NCBI GenBank assembly: GCA_031769625.1
Contig: JAUIMM010000113.1
Coordinates: 17,656,501 to 17,720,500, forward strand
Origin: Taudactylus pleione
Taxonomy: Eukaryota; Chordata; Amphibia; Anura; Myobatrachidae
Reading direction: 5' to 3'
Length of the DNA stretch: 64,000 nucleotides
The translations under genes were made by a program, and so were the position numbers. The notes beneath the pieces were generated by a model, which saw only the letters and a list, made by a program, of their open reading frames with translations, did not search any database and had not been told where the DNA came from. Of this stretch, positions 31,679 to 43,233 are shown in pieces (position 1 is the stretch's first letter; every line of letters begins with the position of its first letter).

Positions 31679-34600
31679 TCATTTGGGCTCCCACAAAACA
31701 AGCTGGCAATTAATCTGTCCCTGCACAAACTGGTTCTGCGGAGGCAAGATGTCATCCTCATCCTCCTCATCCACCGATTCCTCACCCTCTCCAGTGTTGT
31801 GTACATCCTCATCCTCACAGAGTAATAATTTGTCCCCGCTGGAATCCACCACCACAGATCCCTCTGTACATTCTGGAGGCTGGTCTCCCTGGAAGAGTTG
31901 TTTAGTCATTTTATGAACATCAACAACCTCCTACGCCTTTCGCTGACAAGGTTCCCAGCTGCACTAAGCACTCTTTCGGAGTACACACTGGAGGGGGGGC
32001 AACTCAGGTAAAATAGAGCCAGCTTGTACAGGAGCCTCCAAATGACCTCTTTTTCCTGCCAGTACAGGTACGGACTGTCTGACATGCCTACTTGGATGCT
32101 GTCACCGATGTAATCCTCCACCATTCTGTCAATGGTGACAGTATCATATGCAGTGACAATAGACATGTCAGAAATTGTTGCCAGGTCCTTCAGTCCAGAC
32201 CAGATGTCCAAACTTGGTCCTGCCTGCCCTGCATCACTGCCAGCAGGTTGCTTAGGATACCTACGTTTTTTTCCTGGCAGCCCCAGTTGCGGGAGAAAAT
32301 GAAGAAGGAGCTGTTGACATGTCAAGTTCTGCTTCAGCTGACAGTGTTTTCACCAGCTGGTCTTTGCACCTCTGCAGGCTTGTGTCGGCCGGAAAGAGAG
32401 ATACCACATAGGCGTTAAACCTAGGATTGAGCACGGTGGCCAAAATGTAGTGGTCTGATTTCAACAGATTGACCACCCTGGAATCCTGGCAAAGCAAATG
32501 AAGGGCTTCATCCACAAGTCCCACATGCCGAGAGGAATCTCTCCGTCTTAGCTCTCCTTCACTTTCTCCAGCTGCTTCTGCAAAAGCCTGATGAGGGGAA
32601 TGACCTGACTCAAGCTGGCAGTGTCTGAACTGACTTCACAAGTGGCAAGCTCGAAGGGCTGGAGAACCTTGCATAACACGGAAATCATTCTCCACTGTGC
32701 TTGAGTCAGGTGCATACCCCCTCCTTTGCCTATGTCATAGTTGGATGTATAGGCTTGAATGGCCTTTTGCTGCTCCTCCATCCTCTGAAGCATATTGAGG
32801 GTTGAGTTCCACCGTGACACAACATCTTGCTTCAGGTGATGGCGGGGCATGTTCAAGAGTGTTTGCTGGCGTTCCAGTTTTCGGCACACAGTCGCTGAAT
32901 GGCGAAAGTGGCCAGAAATTTTTTGGGCCACCCAAAGTGTCTCCTGCATGCCCCTGTTGCTTTTCAGAAAATTCTGCACCACCAAATTTATTGTGTAAGC
33001 AAAACATGGGACGTGCTGGAATTTGCCCAGATGTAATGCCCGCACAATATTGGTGGCGTTGTCAGATATCACAAATCCCCAGGAGAGTCTAAGTGGGGTA
33101 AGCCACTGAGCGATGATTTCCCTCAGTTTCTCTAAGAGGTTGTCGGCGGTGAGCCTCTTACTGAAACCGGTGATACACAGCGTAGCCTGCCTTGGAATGA
33201 GCTGGCGTTTCTGAGATGCTTCTACTGGTGATGCTGCTGTTGTTGCTGCGTAAGGTGATACATCTACCCAGTTGGCTGTCACAGTCATATAGTCCTTGGT
33301 CTGCCTGTTCCACTTGTCCACATGTCCGTGGTTAAGTGGACATTGGGTACAACCGCATTTTTTAGGACACTGAGGACACTTTTTCTGACTTTTCTGTACT
33401 GTCTCGGTATCGCCTGCCTAGTGAAGTGGAATCTAGATGGGATTTGGAATCGGGGACACACTACCTCCATCAATTGTCTAAATCCCACTGCACTAATGGC
33501 GGATACCGGATGTACGTCTAACACCAACATAGCAGTCAAGGCCTCAGTTATATGTTTTGCTTCAGCATGACTGCTGTCGTACTTCATCCTCCTCGCTAAG
33601 GACTGTTGGAGGGTCAATTGTTTATTAAAAGTAATGGTGTTCCTACTTCCTCTCTGGGATGATGAACGACTCCCAGCAGCAACAGCAGCAGTGACAGCAG
33701 TAGGTGTAGCAATGCAGGATCCTCCGGAGGAATCCCGGATAAGAGAGTCAGTCATGCCAGTGACATGGCCTGCAGGACTACTTCCGATCCTGACTAAGAA
33801 GGAAAATGATGAGGAGGGAGTTGATGGTGTGGTTTGCAGGCGCTTGGATACAACAGGGCGAAGGGATTTAGGTGTCCCTGGACTGGTTACTGCCTTAGCC
33901 AAAGTTTCTGAACTTGACAGTAACTTTTTATGAATGCGCTGCAGGTGACGTATAAGGGAGGATGTTCCTAGGTGGTTAATGTCCCTACCCCTACTTATTT
34001 CACATTTACATATGGTACATATGGCAAGGTAGTTGTTGTCCGGATTTGGATAGAAATATTGCCAGACCAAAGAGATGGAATGTTTGGTCTTCTGCCCAGG
34101 CATGACCGTGATTGGCTTTTTCATCCCACGGACAACAACTGTCTCCCCCAGAGCCAGATTTAAACAAACCACATCATCATCAGAATTCTCCTCACCAACT
34201 TCCACCTCAGCGCCAGCTACACCAGTATCCTCATCCTGTTGTACTTCAACAGTGACATCTTCAATTTGCATATCAGCAAGTGGACTGTGGGTGCTCTTTT
34301 CTGCACTTGCAGAGGGCATGCAAATGGTGGAAAGAGCCACCTCTTCCCGTCCAGTGCTGGGAAGGTCAGGCATCGCAACCGCCACCACACTTGGACTCTC
34401 CTAGGGGATTTGTGATATCTTCTTAGAACGCACAGTTCTTCGCTGTGCTTTTGCTTAACTTGATTGATTTTTTTAGCAGGATGAGGGCTTCCATCGTCAT
34501 GTGAAGCTGAAGCACTAGTCATGAACATAGAGAAAGACCTTAGCAGTTCCTTGCCACTCTGTGTCGTAAATGGAATATTGGCAAGTATATGTTTCTCCTC

Positions 34601-34820
34601 AGATGATTTAAATGTTTTTTTTTAAGGTAATTTTCCTGAACTTTGTCATTTGGGATTGTATATGCCCTCTACTATGACATTGGGCATCGGCCTTGGCAGA
34701 CGACGTTGATGGCATGTTATCGTCTATGTCATGACTAGTGGCAGCAGATTCAGCACTAGGAGGAAGTGGTTCTTGATCTTTCCCTATTTTATTTTTATTG
34801 GAGAAAGTTTGGTCCTCCAT
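31679..34820 (-). pseudogene. hAT transposase, copy B, multiply frameshifted
   Basis: It starts with MEDQTF at 34820. The reading breaks at an A-run near 34621 (one extra base against copy A), again near 34400, near 33300 (one base lost after TSGTG), near 32550 (one base lost after KVKE) and near 32270 (one extra A). Near 31910 about 20 bp and a frame are lost. Between breaks the protein follows copy A closely. The BED finger keeps the final His that copy A has lost (H-x4-H in LIRHLQRIHKK). TTDMW, SDNATN, RWNST and the SERVLSAAG dimerisation block are recognisable. No active protein can be made. Confidence 0.9.
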
Positions 34821-34854
34821 TTATGTTATATTGATATATACGTGCGGCTAAGGA

Positions 34855-35850
34855 GCACACAAACACTGAAAATATATTTTTTATTTTGTTCGGAGTGCAC
34901 TTTGGGGGTTACAGCACCCTTTAACGGACAAGCCAGCCGGCCCTTTACTTATGGGACACAGGCGCACGCTTGGCGCTGCTCGTTTGTTGATGCACGTTCT
35001 GCAAGAGTGCACACAATTCACAAACACAGAAAATAATTTTTTATTTTGTCTGGAGTGCACTTTGGGGGTTATACCACCCTTTAACAGACAAGCTAGCTGG
35101 CCCTTTACTTATGACACAGGCGCACGCTTAGCGCTACTTTGTTCATGCACATGCGGCTACTGCGCACACAAATCACTAACACACACAAAAAAAAAATATA
35201 TATTTTTGGAGTGCACTTTGGGGGTTACAACACCTTTTATTGAACAAGCCAGCCAGCCGTTGATTTATGACACAGGCGCACGCTAGGCTCTACTTTGTTG
35301 ATGCCCGTGCGGCTACTGCGCACACAATTCACAAACACACACAAAAAAAATATTTTTTTTTTGGAGTGCACTTTGGGGGTTACAACACCCTTTATTGGAC
35401 AAGCCAGCCAGCCATTTATTTATGAAACAGGCGCACGCTTGGTGCTGCTCCTTTGTTGATGCAAGTGCAGCCACAGTGCACACAATTCACAAATACAGAA
35501 AATTATTTTTTATTTTGTTTGGCGTGCACTTTGGGGGTTACAGCACCTTTTACCAGTCAAGCCAGCCGGCCCTTTACTTATGAAACAGGCGCACGCTTGG
35601 CGTTACTTTGTTGATGCACTTGCGGCTACTGTGCACACAATTCACAAACACGAAAAAAATATATATTTTTTTTTTTGAGTGCACTTTGGGGGTTACAGCA
35701 CCCTTTAATGGACAAGCCAGCCAGCCGTTGTTTTATGACACAGGCGCACACTAGGCTCTACTTTGTTGATGCATGTGCGGATACTGCGCACACAATTCAC
35801 AAACACACACAAAAAAAAATAAAAAATTTTTAGGAGTGCCCTTTGGGGAA
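34855..35850 (-). repeat. 160-bp monomer array of hAT copy B
   Basis: The word GAGTGCACTTTGGGGGTTA starts near 34893, 35053, 35209, 35364, 35521, 35677 and 35834 (small variants), giving seven units of 155-160 bp. Each contains AAGCCAGCCGGCCCTTTACTTATG and a GCGCACACAATTCACAAACAC stretch, the inverse of the copy A unit. The spacing and orientation to the gene are as in copy A. Confidence 0.92.
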
Positions 35851-35964
35851 GCACCCCTGATGCACAGATCACCCCCTGGACAACACTACAGCACCCCTCT
35901 AGGACTACAGCCTTTATGGGACACTGCACAACACAGTTGGGACTTTGGAGTGGACACAGCCCCT

Positions 35965-36140
35965 ATGGACAACTGACTGCACAACACAGCCCAGCCAGCC
36001 CCTATGACAGCAGCACAACACAGCCCAGCCAACCCTTATGGACAACAGCAGCACAACACAGCCCAGTCAGCCCCTATGGACTGAGTGGTCACAGCCCCTA
36101 TGGATAATAGCAGCACAACACAGCCCAGTCAGCCCTAGCT
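35965..36140 (-). repeat. Minisatellite near the 5' end of hAT copy B
   Basis: About four imperfect units of 35-45 bp built from AGCACAACACAGCCCAGCC and CAGCCCCTATGGA. It sits between the 160-bp array and the GC-rich outer end. Confidence 0.8.
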
Positions 36141-36370
36141 CCCACCCTCCCTCTTCACTGTCCACAGCCGGAGTGAGATATGGCGCTGACATGGGGACCT
36201 TTTATAGAATCCAAACCCGCGAGATCCGGAAGGCGGGATGATGATGTTTTGCATCGATTTCAGATCCGAGTCAGGCGGGAAAAGTGGAGCTTGACTCGGA
36301 TGCGACTCGGATCGGGGGGGCTCGGGGGGGGGGAGTTCGGATTTCTGAAATCTGAACCTGCTCATCCATA
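36141..36370 (-). promoter_or_regulatory. GC-rich outer 5' end of hAT copy B, possible promoter
   Basis: This is CpG-containing sequence with several CGGATC/GATCCGAG words (TCAGATCCGAGTCAGGCGG, ACTCGGATGCGACTCGG), a G-run at 36315-36330 and the terminus. In transcription order a TATAAAAGG sequence lies on the minus strand at about 36209-36201, a good TATA-box match. That it starts transcription is inference. Confidence 0.45.
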
Positions 36371-36378
36371 GAATAAAT
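36371..36378. repeat. Target-site duplication of hAT copy B, right
   Basis: GAATAAAT, identical to 31092-31099. Confidence 0.9.
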
Positions 36379-36870
36379 ATATTGTTTTTACTTTTGTTTG
36401 TTTTTTTAAAACCAGCGCTGCACACCCACCTATGTTCTTCTATCCTTTTAGCAGGTAGCAGATCCTGCTGTGGAAGCTGCTAGTTTTTTATCCTAATATA
36501 AATACTGATTGGGGAGTGCACTTATATCTTTTCTATACTAACCTTTTTTCTGCATAGGTGCTGCTTTAACACTCAGTTTTTTATATTATGAGTCTTATGT
36601 GTTACTCAGAACAGTTTAATAGAAGGGAAGAATATTTTTCGAGAACCGATTGTCTGGCAAAAATGGATGATGGTTCAAATACAGAGGATCTACTTTAGGA
36701 TGAAACCAGACATTGGCTCGATAAATGCATGTTGAGCAAATATATTGAAGTAAAAAAATACCTAGAGGCTTATAAATTTAGAAAAACTGTTCTTTTAAAA
36801 ATGACCCCTTATTTACCAATAAATGGAAATTGGCGTGCACAATCCCATATGCAGAACTCAGAATACTGAG

Positions 36871-37636
36871 ATTCAAGACTCTTGTATTTCAGCTCAGAAT
36901 TGTACAGTTGCTGGCATGCTTGGTCAATAAGCAGTAATTGAAAGCTGCTTTCTATAATTCTGGGGATTCTTTGCATTTGTTTTATGTTATGGTTTCATTT
37001 ATTGTCTTTTTTTCTTCACATAGTTAGAAAAATATGCAATACTGTACATGTTATTTTTTTTAATAATCTAGCAAATTAAAAAAAAAAGAACAAACAACAG
37101 TTTTACAAAGAAGAAATTGTGGCTAAAATGTATGTTTCAATGCAAAAAATAGCTATGTTGTTAACATAAAACAAAGCTTCATTGAATGTGAAACAAAACA
37201 AGCTCACAATTTAAATATTTAAATTACATGGTCTCTGTCTTCTGATAAAAGCTGCATCCTGAGGTTTTCATTTTTTGTTTAACATGTACAATGGTTTTTA
37301 ATCCACATAATAGTAAAGAATTAATTACATAATTGGTATAATTAGTGCTAGTGTGCATTTCTGTCAGTTTATCAGCTCATACACTAATATCTTTCTACAA
37401 TGAATGACCATCAATTATTTATTTTCATTTTCATCCAAATTTGTTGAGCCTTTATTGTGTTAGTATTGATATTGAAATAACACATGTTCTTATCCTAAAC
37501 CATACAAAACTCTAATTGCCAAGTTCAACTGTGTTCATTTATCAATATATTTTCTATTCAGTAGTGTTCAGTTTCCCATTGCAATCCAGACATTGCAAGT
37601 ATCTTTCTTCAAACATCCCAGTATGAGGCAGTTACA
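36871..37636. other. No gene seen; AT-rich unique-looking DNA
   Basis: No repeat or coding signal. The stretch 37210-37560 has many homeodomain-type words (ATTA, TAAT) and no simple-repeat character. It could be regulatory, but nothing here demonstrates that. Confidence 0.4.
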
Positions 37637-37965
37637 TTCAGGGCTGACATCAAGGGGGTACAGGCAGTACACCTATAAGGGACCCTGGCTGGCAGGGGGT
37701 CCTGGCAGTGCCAATGATCCTGATCACTAGGTTTCAGCATTCTGCTGAGGACCACCCACATTCTGAGGGGGGCCACAGTTTATAGTTGTGATGGACCCAG
37801 CACCCAGGTCTGGGAGAGTTGTGCCGCCCCGGGAATGCTGTGCTTCAAGTTCTTGGAGGCTAGCTGGCCACTTCCCTGGGACCAGCCACCAATCAGCAGC
37901 TGTATTCCATCCTATTTCTACTCCTCCCCACTGCCATTCGGCATCCTGTACCCAACCCGTTCTTT
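37637..37965. repeat. GC-rich dispersed repeat (CAGGGCTGACATCAAGGGGG end)
   Basis: It begins with CAGGGCTGACATCAAGGG and continues GC-rich (CTGGCTGGCAGGGGGTCCTGG). Composition differs sharply from both flanks. It is non-coding; the right end is uncertain. Confidence 0.5.
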
Positions 37966-39774
37966 GCATGTGTATAAATAAGTAGAACTTCTTTCAAATA
38001 TGCTTTCCCACAAAAGGCCACTGAAATGTGCTTTCCATTATACAGTACCTTTAGTGACAGGATCAAAATACTGACTATAAAAAGGGTGGACAATACAAGT
38101 CTTTTTCGTGGGCAGAAAAAGGCCTCCCACAAACCAGAAAAAGCCTCTTATTTAAGTGACCTCTGCAGAGTTTCTTCTCAGCTTTTCAGAAAATGTCCAA
38201 CCTATAATATAGATGCTCTCTAATGTTGGTCAGCTCCCTAACGAGGTAAACTAGTGTCTCCTTGGCAGCACATATTTTCCATACTCTGAACAATGATAAG
38301 CTAGCACTTTGGTCACAAAGATCTAGGCTACTTCTCACTGGCTCTGTGCTCGTATTCCTTGGTCAGTGCCTATAACCCATAGAGTACCCATAGCCTAAAA
38401 CTATTTGAATCAGTCTGTAAACTAATGCAAAATTCATGAAAATCCAACCTATTACTTATTCACTATCTAAAGAGACATGTGCATTCATGGTTATGTATAC
38501 TCTTGAAATACTGCAAGATGCCCTGTAAATTTTGTCCATAAAAAAAATAAAATTATATGTTTTATGTAGACAGGAACAGGTCCTACTGCTTTTCTCAGTA
38601 GGAATGCATGTGATTTAGTTGTGAGATGTCTCTTTAGAAACATGGGTCATTTGCGAGGGAGACACAAATGTGAGTGTAATCATTTGAATCAAAGGGTTCT
38701 CATCTCTCTCTGTAGCCATGAAGAAATGCAGAGGCAGTTCGGCAACATCTGTAGTTTGGACTCCAGCTTAGGCAATATGATAATGCAGTGGAGATCCCCC
38801 TAGGCTCACCTCTATGTAAGTAGCTACTCGCTGTCTGAGCTGTGAAATACATCAATAAAGAGAAATATCTCAAGCTGCTTCTCTGTGGACCATGATCTAG
38901 CTTGCACACATACATTGAGAGAGTATGAAGAACAATTTCAGATGTATAAGTTGTAAAAAAAAGTTGCAACATAATGGGAACATTCAGGTATTGCAGTAAT
39001 TTTCCACACAAAAAAAATCTCTCCCAAGTGCTATGCTGTAGGTGTTGGAAAATACTATACAAGATATGCACATGTGATATAATGTCAGAATGCACATTGC
39101 TGTTTGTTAAATGCATCTATTAAACAACAATATATAATAACATTAGTATACCAGTAATTAATAGAAGAAGCAGGGATCAGCTAGAGCATACAATGCCACG
39201 TTACAGTATAATCAAAATACTGTAGATTACTAAGTACACAAGCATCAAACTAAATACAATAAACAGTACATTAACAAAGTGTTCAAGATAACAATGTAGA
39301 GGGAAACACAGTTGTATACAAGTATATATGTACATCCCAATTTTGCATATAAAATATTGTATGAGAATGTATTTTTATATGGAAAATGTGCTCTATATTA
39401 ATAATAGAGATTTTTTTTCGAGTAATGTTCCCGTGGTGTCACCATTCAGATAGCCGGTTGTGATTGGAAAATGGAACTTGTACTCCTGCTGTGCTTGCTA
39501 TTTAGGCTCCCTTAAGAGTTACATGGGTATAACCTTCACCAGAGAGCCTAAGCAATTGCTTCAATTGGTGATACTTGACAATATAATCTTTAATAAATAC
39601 TGTAGGAAGAAATACTGTATCCATTTTTGGTGGAAAAAGGACTTTTCTAATCTTAATAAATATTCCCCTGTGTTTTATTGGCATCCACATCTTGTGACTG
39701 ACAGCTTGGCACTCTATAATAGATGTGGCACTTCTTAAATGTGGACTAGATGTTCCAATAGGGATTGGTACAGG
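37966..39774. other. No gene seen
   Basis: Mixed AT-rich DNA. The frames on either strand (for example 38700-39116 minus) lack motifs and codon-like composition. Confidence 0.5.
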
Positions 39775-40310
39775 ATGTCAACGTTCAGAATCCCGACGCC
39801 GACATCCAGACAGGGTTAGAACACCGACACTTTGTTGGTCAGTATCCTAACCCTCCCCCTCTCCCTACCCTAACCCTCCCTCCATGGTGCCTGACCCTAA
39901 ACTCCTCCCCATGTTCCTAAAACTTTCCTTCCCCTCCCAGCACCATAAACCTAACCCTCTTTCCTTAGAGCCTAACCCTAACCCTCCCCCTACTGCCTAA
40001 CCCTAACCTCCAACCCTAATCCAAGCTCTCCCTAACCCCACTACTTACCTTCGAGATCCCTGCGGTCGGGATCCCACTGCTGAGATTCTGACAAATGTTG
40101 GGATTTCGGCGCCAGCATTCTGACTGCCGGAATCGCTTCTATTGGTATATTAACCACATTATTCCGGTATGGGTATGGGATGCCGGCATTCAGGATCCCA
40201 GCGATTCTGACCGGTGTTGGCATTCCGGCATCGGCATTCTTACTGCCGGAATTCTTACCACCGGAATTCCTTTCGTTGGTATATTTGCAACCCCCCCCGT
40301 TCCAGTGAAA
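39775..40310. repeat. Dispersed repeat with an internal CCTAACCCT-rich minisatellite
   Basis: The right half has repeated CCGGCATTC and GCCGGAATTC words in both orientations (about 40090-40290), and the left half has CCCGACGCCGACATCC. Between them (39845-40045) lies a cytosine-rich tract of CCCTAACCCT variants. The irregular unit rules out a simple telomeric repeat. A related structure occurs at 52135-52450. Confidence 0.6.
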
Positions 40311-40864
40311 GGAGAGAGAAAAGGATAAGTGTACAGGGAGAACATAATGTCATCATGAGAATGAAAGATAGCTGCAGAGCCTAATAGAATGCAAAAGGTG
40401 AGATGTCAGCTTGTGGCCAGTCCTGTGCTTCCCACCCACATATTGTGGTTATTATAACGTGGTTCTGTAACTGAATCCAGATCCTAGAACTAGTGTTTGA
40501 TGGAGCTTTAGAGAAAAAAAAACATATTTAATAAACCTATGCAGACACACCTCCACTGCTCAGTGCTAATCAAATAGTGTACAATGGCTATAAAGTAAAA
40601 TAAACCTGCTAATATGGGAAGAATTCCTCAATGAACCAGCAGCAGACTTGGTTACCAACTTCACTTATCTAAATTGCAGAAGTAGAAAGAGCCAGACTGT
40701 TATAGGTGCCAAATGGTTTCATGAAACATACATTGGACAGATACTATAGAGCAGCCATCTATTATGTCTCAGACCTTAGAAGAAGAGAACTGCAGTGCAC
40801 TTCCAGATCTGTCTAGAAAGCGGAAAGGGCTCTAAAGTCTACAAAGTGGCATTCTGTACCTCCT
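40311..40864. other. No gene seen
   Basis: Ordinary mixed sequence; no feature recognised. Confidence 0.5.
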
Positions 40865-41135
40865 CTTGTCAGGGGTATTTTAAGAGAGGAGGGGGCCCAT
40901 GTGCAGCCTCCGTTTGGGCCCCCTGTTCTCTATCAGAATCTACTGCGCATGTGCAGGTTTCCGGGAGAATGGCGTCGGTGCCTATTTTCCTGGGGACATC
41001 TTTGCTGCTCTGCAGCGCCGGTCCGGGGAATCTGCAGAGAGGTAAGTATATTATTGACTATGGGTACAGGGTGTGCGGTGTGAGCCCCCCTGGACCCAGG
41101 GGACTGTGTGCAGTGCACCCATTATAAAGACGCCT
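40865..41135. repeat. Dispersed repeat (CAGGGGTATTTTAAGAG end), copy 1
   Basis: It begins CAGGGGTATTTTAAGAGAGG and continues GGGCCCATGTGCAG. The same order occurs at 45073 (CAGGGGTATTTTATGAGAAG, GGCCCATGTGCAG, CTGCGCATG). The right side ends near ATAAAGACGCCTATG, a poor inverse of the left end. The overlapping 110-codon frame is not a recognised protein. Confidence 0.55.
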
Positions 41136-41232
41136 ATGGCTCTTGTAGGTATATGTTCTGCTCGGTATCTTTATTCATATGCAGTAACATGACATTAATT
41201 TAAAGTTATTTACATTACTACGAGATTCTTCT

Positions 41233-41407
41233 GTTCCGTGTAGAGATGAGCGGTTCAGTTTGACTTGGTTCTTTTTGCCGAATTAGCTTAAGTTTGGTTT
41301 TATCTAATTGGCTATCCAAAACATATGAGAGCCAGATAGCCAATATGATGACATTTTTGAGATCTGAACATAACAGTAAAACCGAACTGATCATTTCTAG
41401 TTCCGTG
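41233..41407. mobile_element. hAT MITE with 8-bp target duplication GTTCCGTG
   Basis: The element is 41241-41399 (159 bp). GTTCCGTG is repeated exactly on both sides (41233-41240 and 41400-41407). The ends TAGAGATGAGCGGTTCAG and the inverse of CTGATCATTTCTA match except for a few bases, and ACCAAACTTAAG-like inner arms pair loosely. The terminus TAGAGATGAGC and the 8-bp duplication mark it as a non-autonomous hAT. Confidence 0.9.
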
Positions 41408-42349
41408 CAACAACCCTTATGTCAATCTCTAATATACTATACTGCACTCATACTCTCCTCAACTCAAGCACCATCCTCCATGTAACACATTGTATATAAG
41501 TATATAGACTGCCGCAGTTTATGATTTCCTCCCCTGCTTTATTGAGATTCAATTTCTATATAGATATTTTCTTATATTTCACATTATTGTTGTCTATGAC
41601 TACAAACTCCTACTACCTATATCTGTTTAAATTAATATTATTCCAGAAGCAGGCATAGGGGTTGACACAGAGTTGAACATACTGCCTGTAGCCTATAGGT
41701 GATGCAAAGTTGTATGCATTGAAAGAACACTGACAGTCACAGTTGCCGAAGTGTAACTGGTCTATAATGGGTTGTTCTTACATCGTTAAAGTTCAGAGAG
41801 GACATGTTAGCACTATGCAGAGTTGTACAGAAGTGTAAATACTCCTCTATCATTTGCAGTATTGACTGGTAAAAATATGCACTAATAAAGATGGTGAGTA
41901 GCAAAACAAATGTACAGATACAGTAACGGGTGGTGCTCCACAAAGATGGATACAACTCTGCGTAAGGGTGAGAAAAATACACATTTACTTCCATCACACA
42001 GATGTGTACGATTTCTGTCCTATACTACTGTACATCAGCTCCATAATGAGAATCCCTACCAGTCCTCTGTAGTCTTCTCAAACACTTACACCTTCTCTAG
42101 GCAGGTGCTCTCTAATGTATGTAATGTTTTACGTACATGTCATTAATACAATTGCTCAAAAACCTAAGTAATAAAAAGTGATTTGGACAATTAGTAATAT
42201 TGAATACTGAGATACTAACAAGGCATTCTAATGACACCACCACTCTACTTACTGGACTATCAATTATATAAGCAAAAAAAAAATGTAATAGTGCTCTTTA
42301 CATTTCAAGTAACATGCTATTAAGAATTTATAAATGAATGTGATGCTGT
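41408..42349. other. No gene seen
   Basis: AT-rich sequence without recognisable features; the 86-codon minus-strand frame at 41737-41997 lacks motifs. Confidence 0.5.
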
Positions 42350-43110
42350 AATTTGGAAATCCTGTAAACTCTCTTTCCCTGTTTTTAATCATTGAATTAT
42401 ACATTGATTTTCATTCCGGTAATGATATCAATAGTCAAATATCACAAAATGCACACACTAATTGCCTACGCCATATTAAGAGGTGCATTACTGAATGCCA
42501 TCTCTAAATTGCATATCATTATTTGACCCTGCATGTTTTTCTCTGTGTACAACAAAGTCAGCACAATTAATATCTTCCCCTGATGACCTATGGATATGAA
42601 AATCCATTACAAAAATAAAAAATGTTCTTCGCCCCTGATGTTTTTCATGCAGAATCAGAATGTCATTAAACAATTGCAGCTACGGTTTAATGAGAACACA
42701 AGCACAGATAATTAAAGAAATAATCCCTTTGATGTAGGTGAAAGGTGACTTTCCAGATTTGATATGAAAACAAGTTAAAGCTGGATGAAAATTGTAATCA
42801 CTTTCTTTAATATTGCTGATAATTAAATGATAATATGAATTTCTCCGAGGTATGCACAGCCCCAAAACAATAAATCACTACAAATAGCTACCATTTATAT
42901 TGGACTGGGAGAATATATGTTTTATTTTTCTATTTTGTAATATGTAAAACTGTCACTCTCTGCTTTTATTGCGATAACAGCATTTTATCCATTGGCGTTT
43001 TATAAAATATATATATTTAGATGTGCAAATTGTCTAATGTCTGACACCATGGTTTCTAGTTTTATCATTCTCATTGACATTTCAACTTACATTGTAATAC
43101 CTCCTAGATG
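42350..43110. other. Candidate conserved non-coding (enhancer-like) DNA
   Basis: About 750 bp of non-repetitive, AT-rich sequence dense in homeodomain-type cores (TAATTAAAG, ATAATTAAATGATAAT, TCATTAAACAATTGCAG) and TTTGAT/CAATTG words, with no long ORF and no transposon signature. This is the usual look of developmental enhancers in vertebrate gene deserts. It is a composition-based guess; conservation cannot be seen from one sequence. Confidence 0.3.
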
Positions 43111-43233
43111 AGGTACAGAGAGCATATTGGACATACTGAGTTAGGTGAAGACTGCACATAAGAGGTCTCCATTGCTCAAGAACTCTTCGCAAATCATGTT
43201 CAGCAGTAAAGGGGCATTACTGATGAACACTTA

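Larger units (their letters stand above)
31100..36370 (-). mobile_element. hAT DNA transposon, copy B, complete (5,271 bp)
   Basis: Both ends are present and flanked by GAATAAAT. The terminal repeats are imperfect: TAGGGGTGTGCA against TATGGATGAGCA (inverse of the right end), 9 of 12 matching. In transcription order on the minus strand: GC-rich leader, 40-bp minisatellite, 160-bp monomer array, transposase, 3' tail with AAAACACAAAACCC-type words. The gene and array correspond to copy A along their length. Copy B supplies the outer 5' end that copy A lacks in this window. Confidence 0.93.
30360..36870 (+). mobile_element. Probable Penelope-like element relic, split by hAT copy B
   Basis: The two parts are 30360-31099 and 36379-36870, joined across the hAT insertion by its 8-bp duplication. 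The left part contains TTCTGAAGAAACAGGGGTG..CCCAGAGAAATGTGTA, resembling the decayed hammerhead-like motif at the start of amphibian Penelope-like repeats. The right part has the words TTTAAAACCAGCGCTGCACACCC and, from about 36600, a broken reading with DETRHWLDKC and EVKKYLEAYKFRK. This resembles the start of a Penelope-type protein where a YLE..kipRGLR motif is expected, but RGLR itself is lost. The assignment rests on memory of family features and is tentative. Confidence 0.4.

Noticed and set aside
39845..40045. Interstitial telomere (CCCTAA)n
   Set aside because: The unit is irregular (CCTAACCCTCC, CCTGACCCT, CTAACCTCC) and lies inside a dispersed repeat.
40795..41127. 110-codon plus-strand frame ending in a Cys-rich tail
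   Set aside because: It overlaps a dispersed repeat also found at 45066, which does not keep the frame open.
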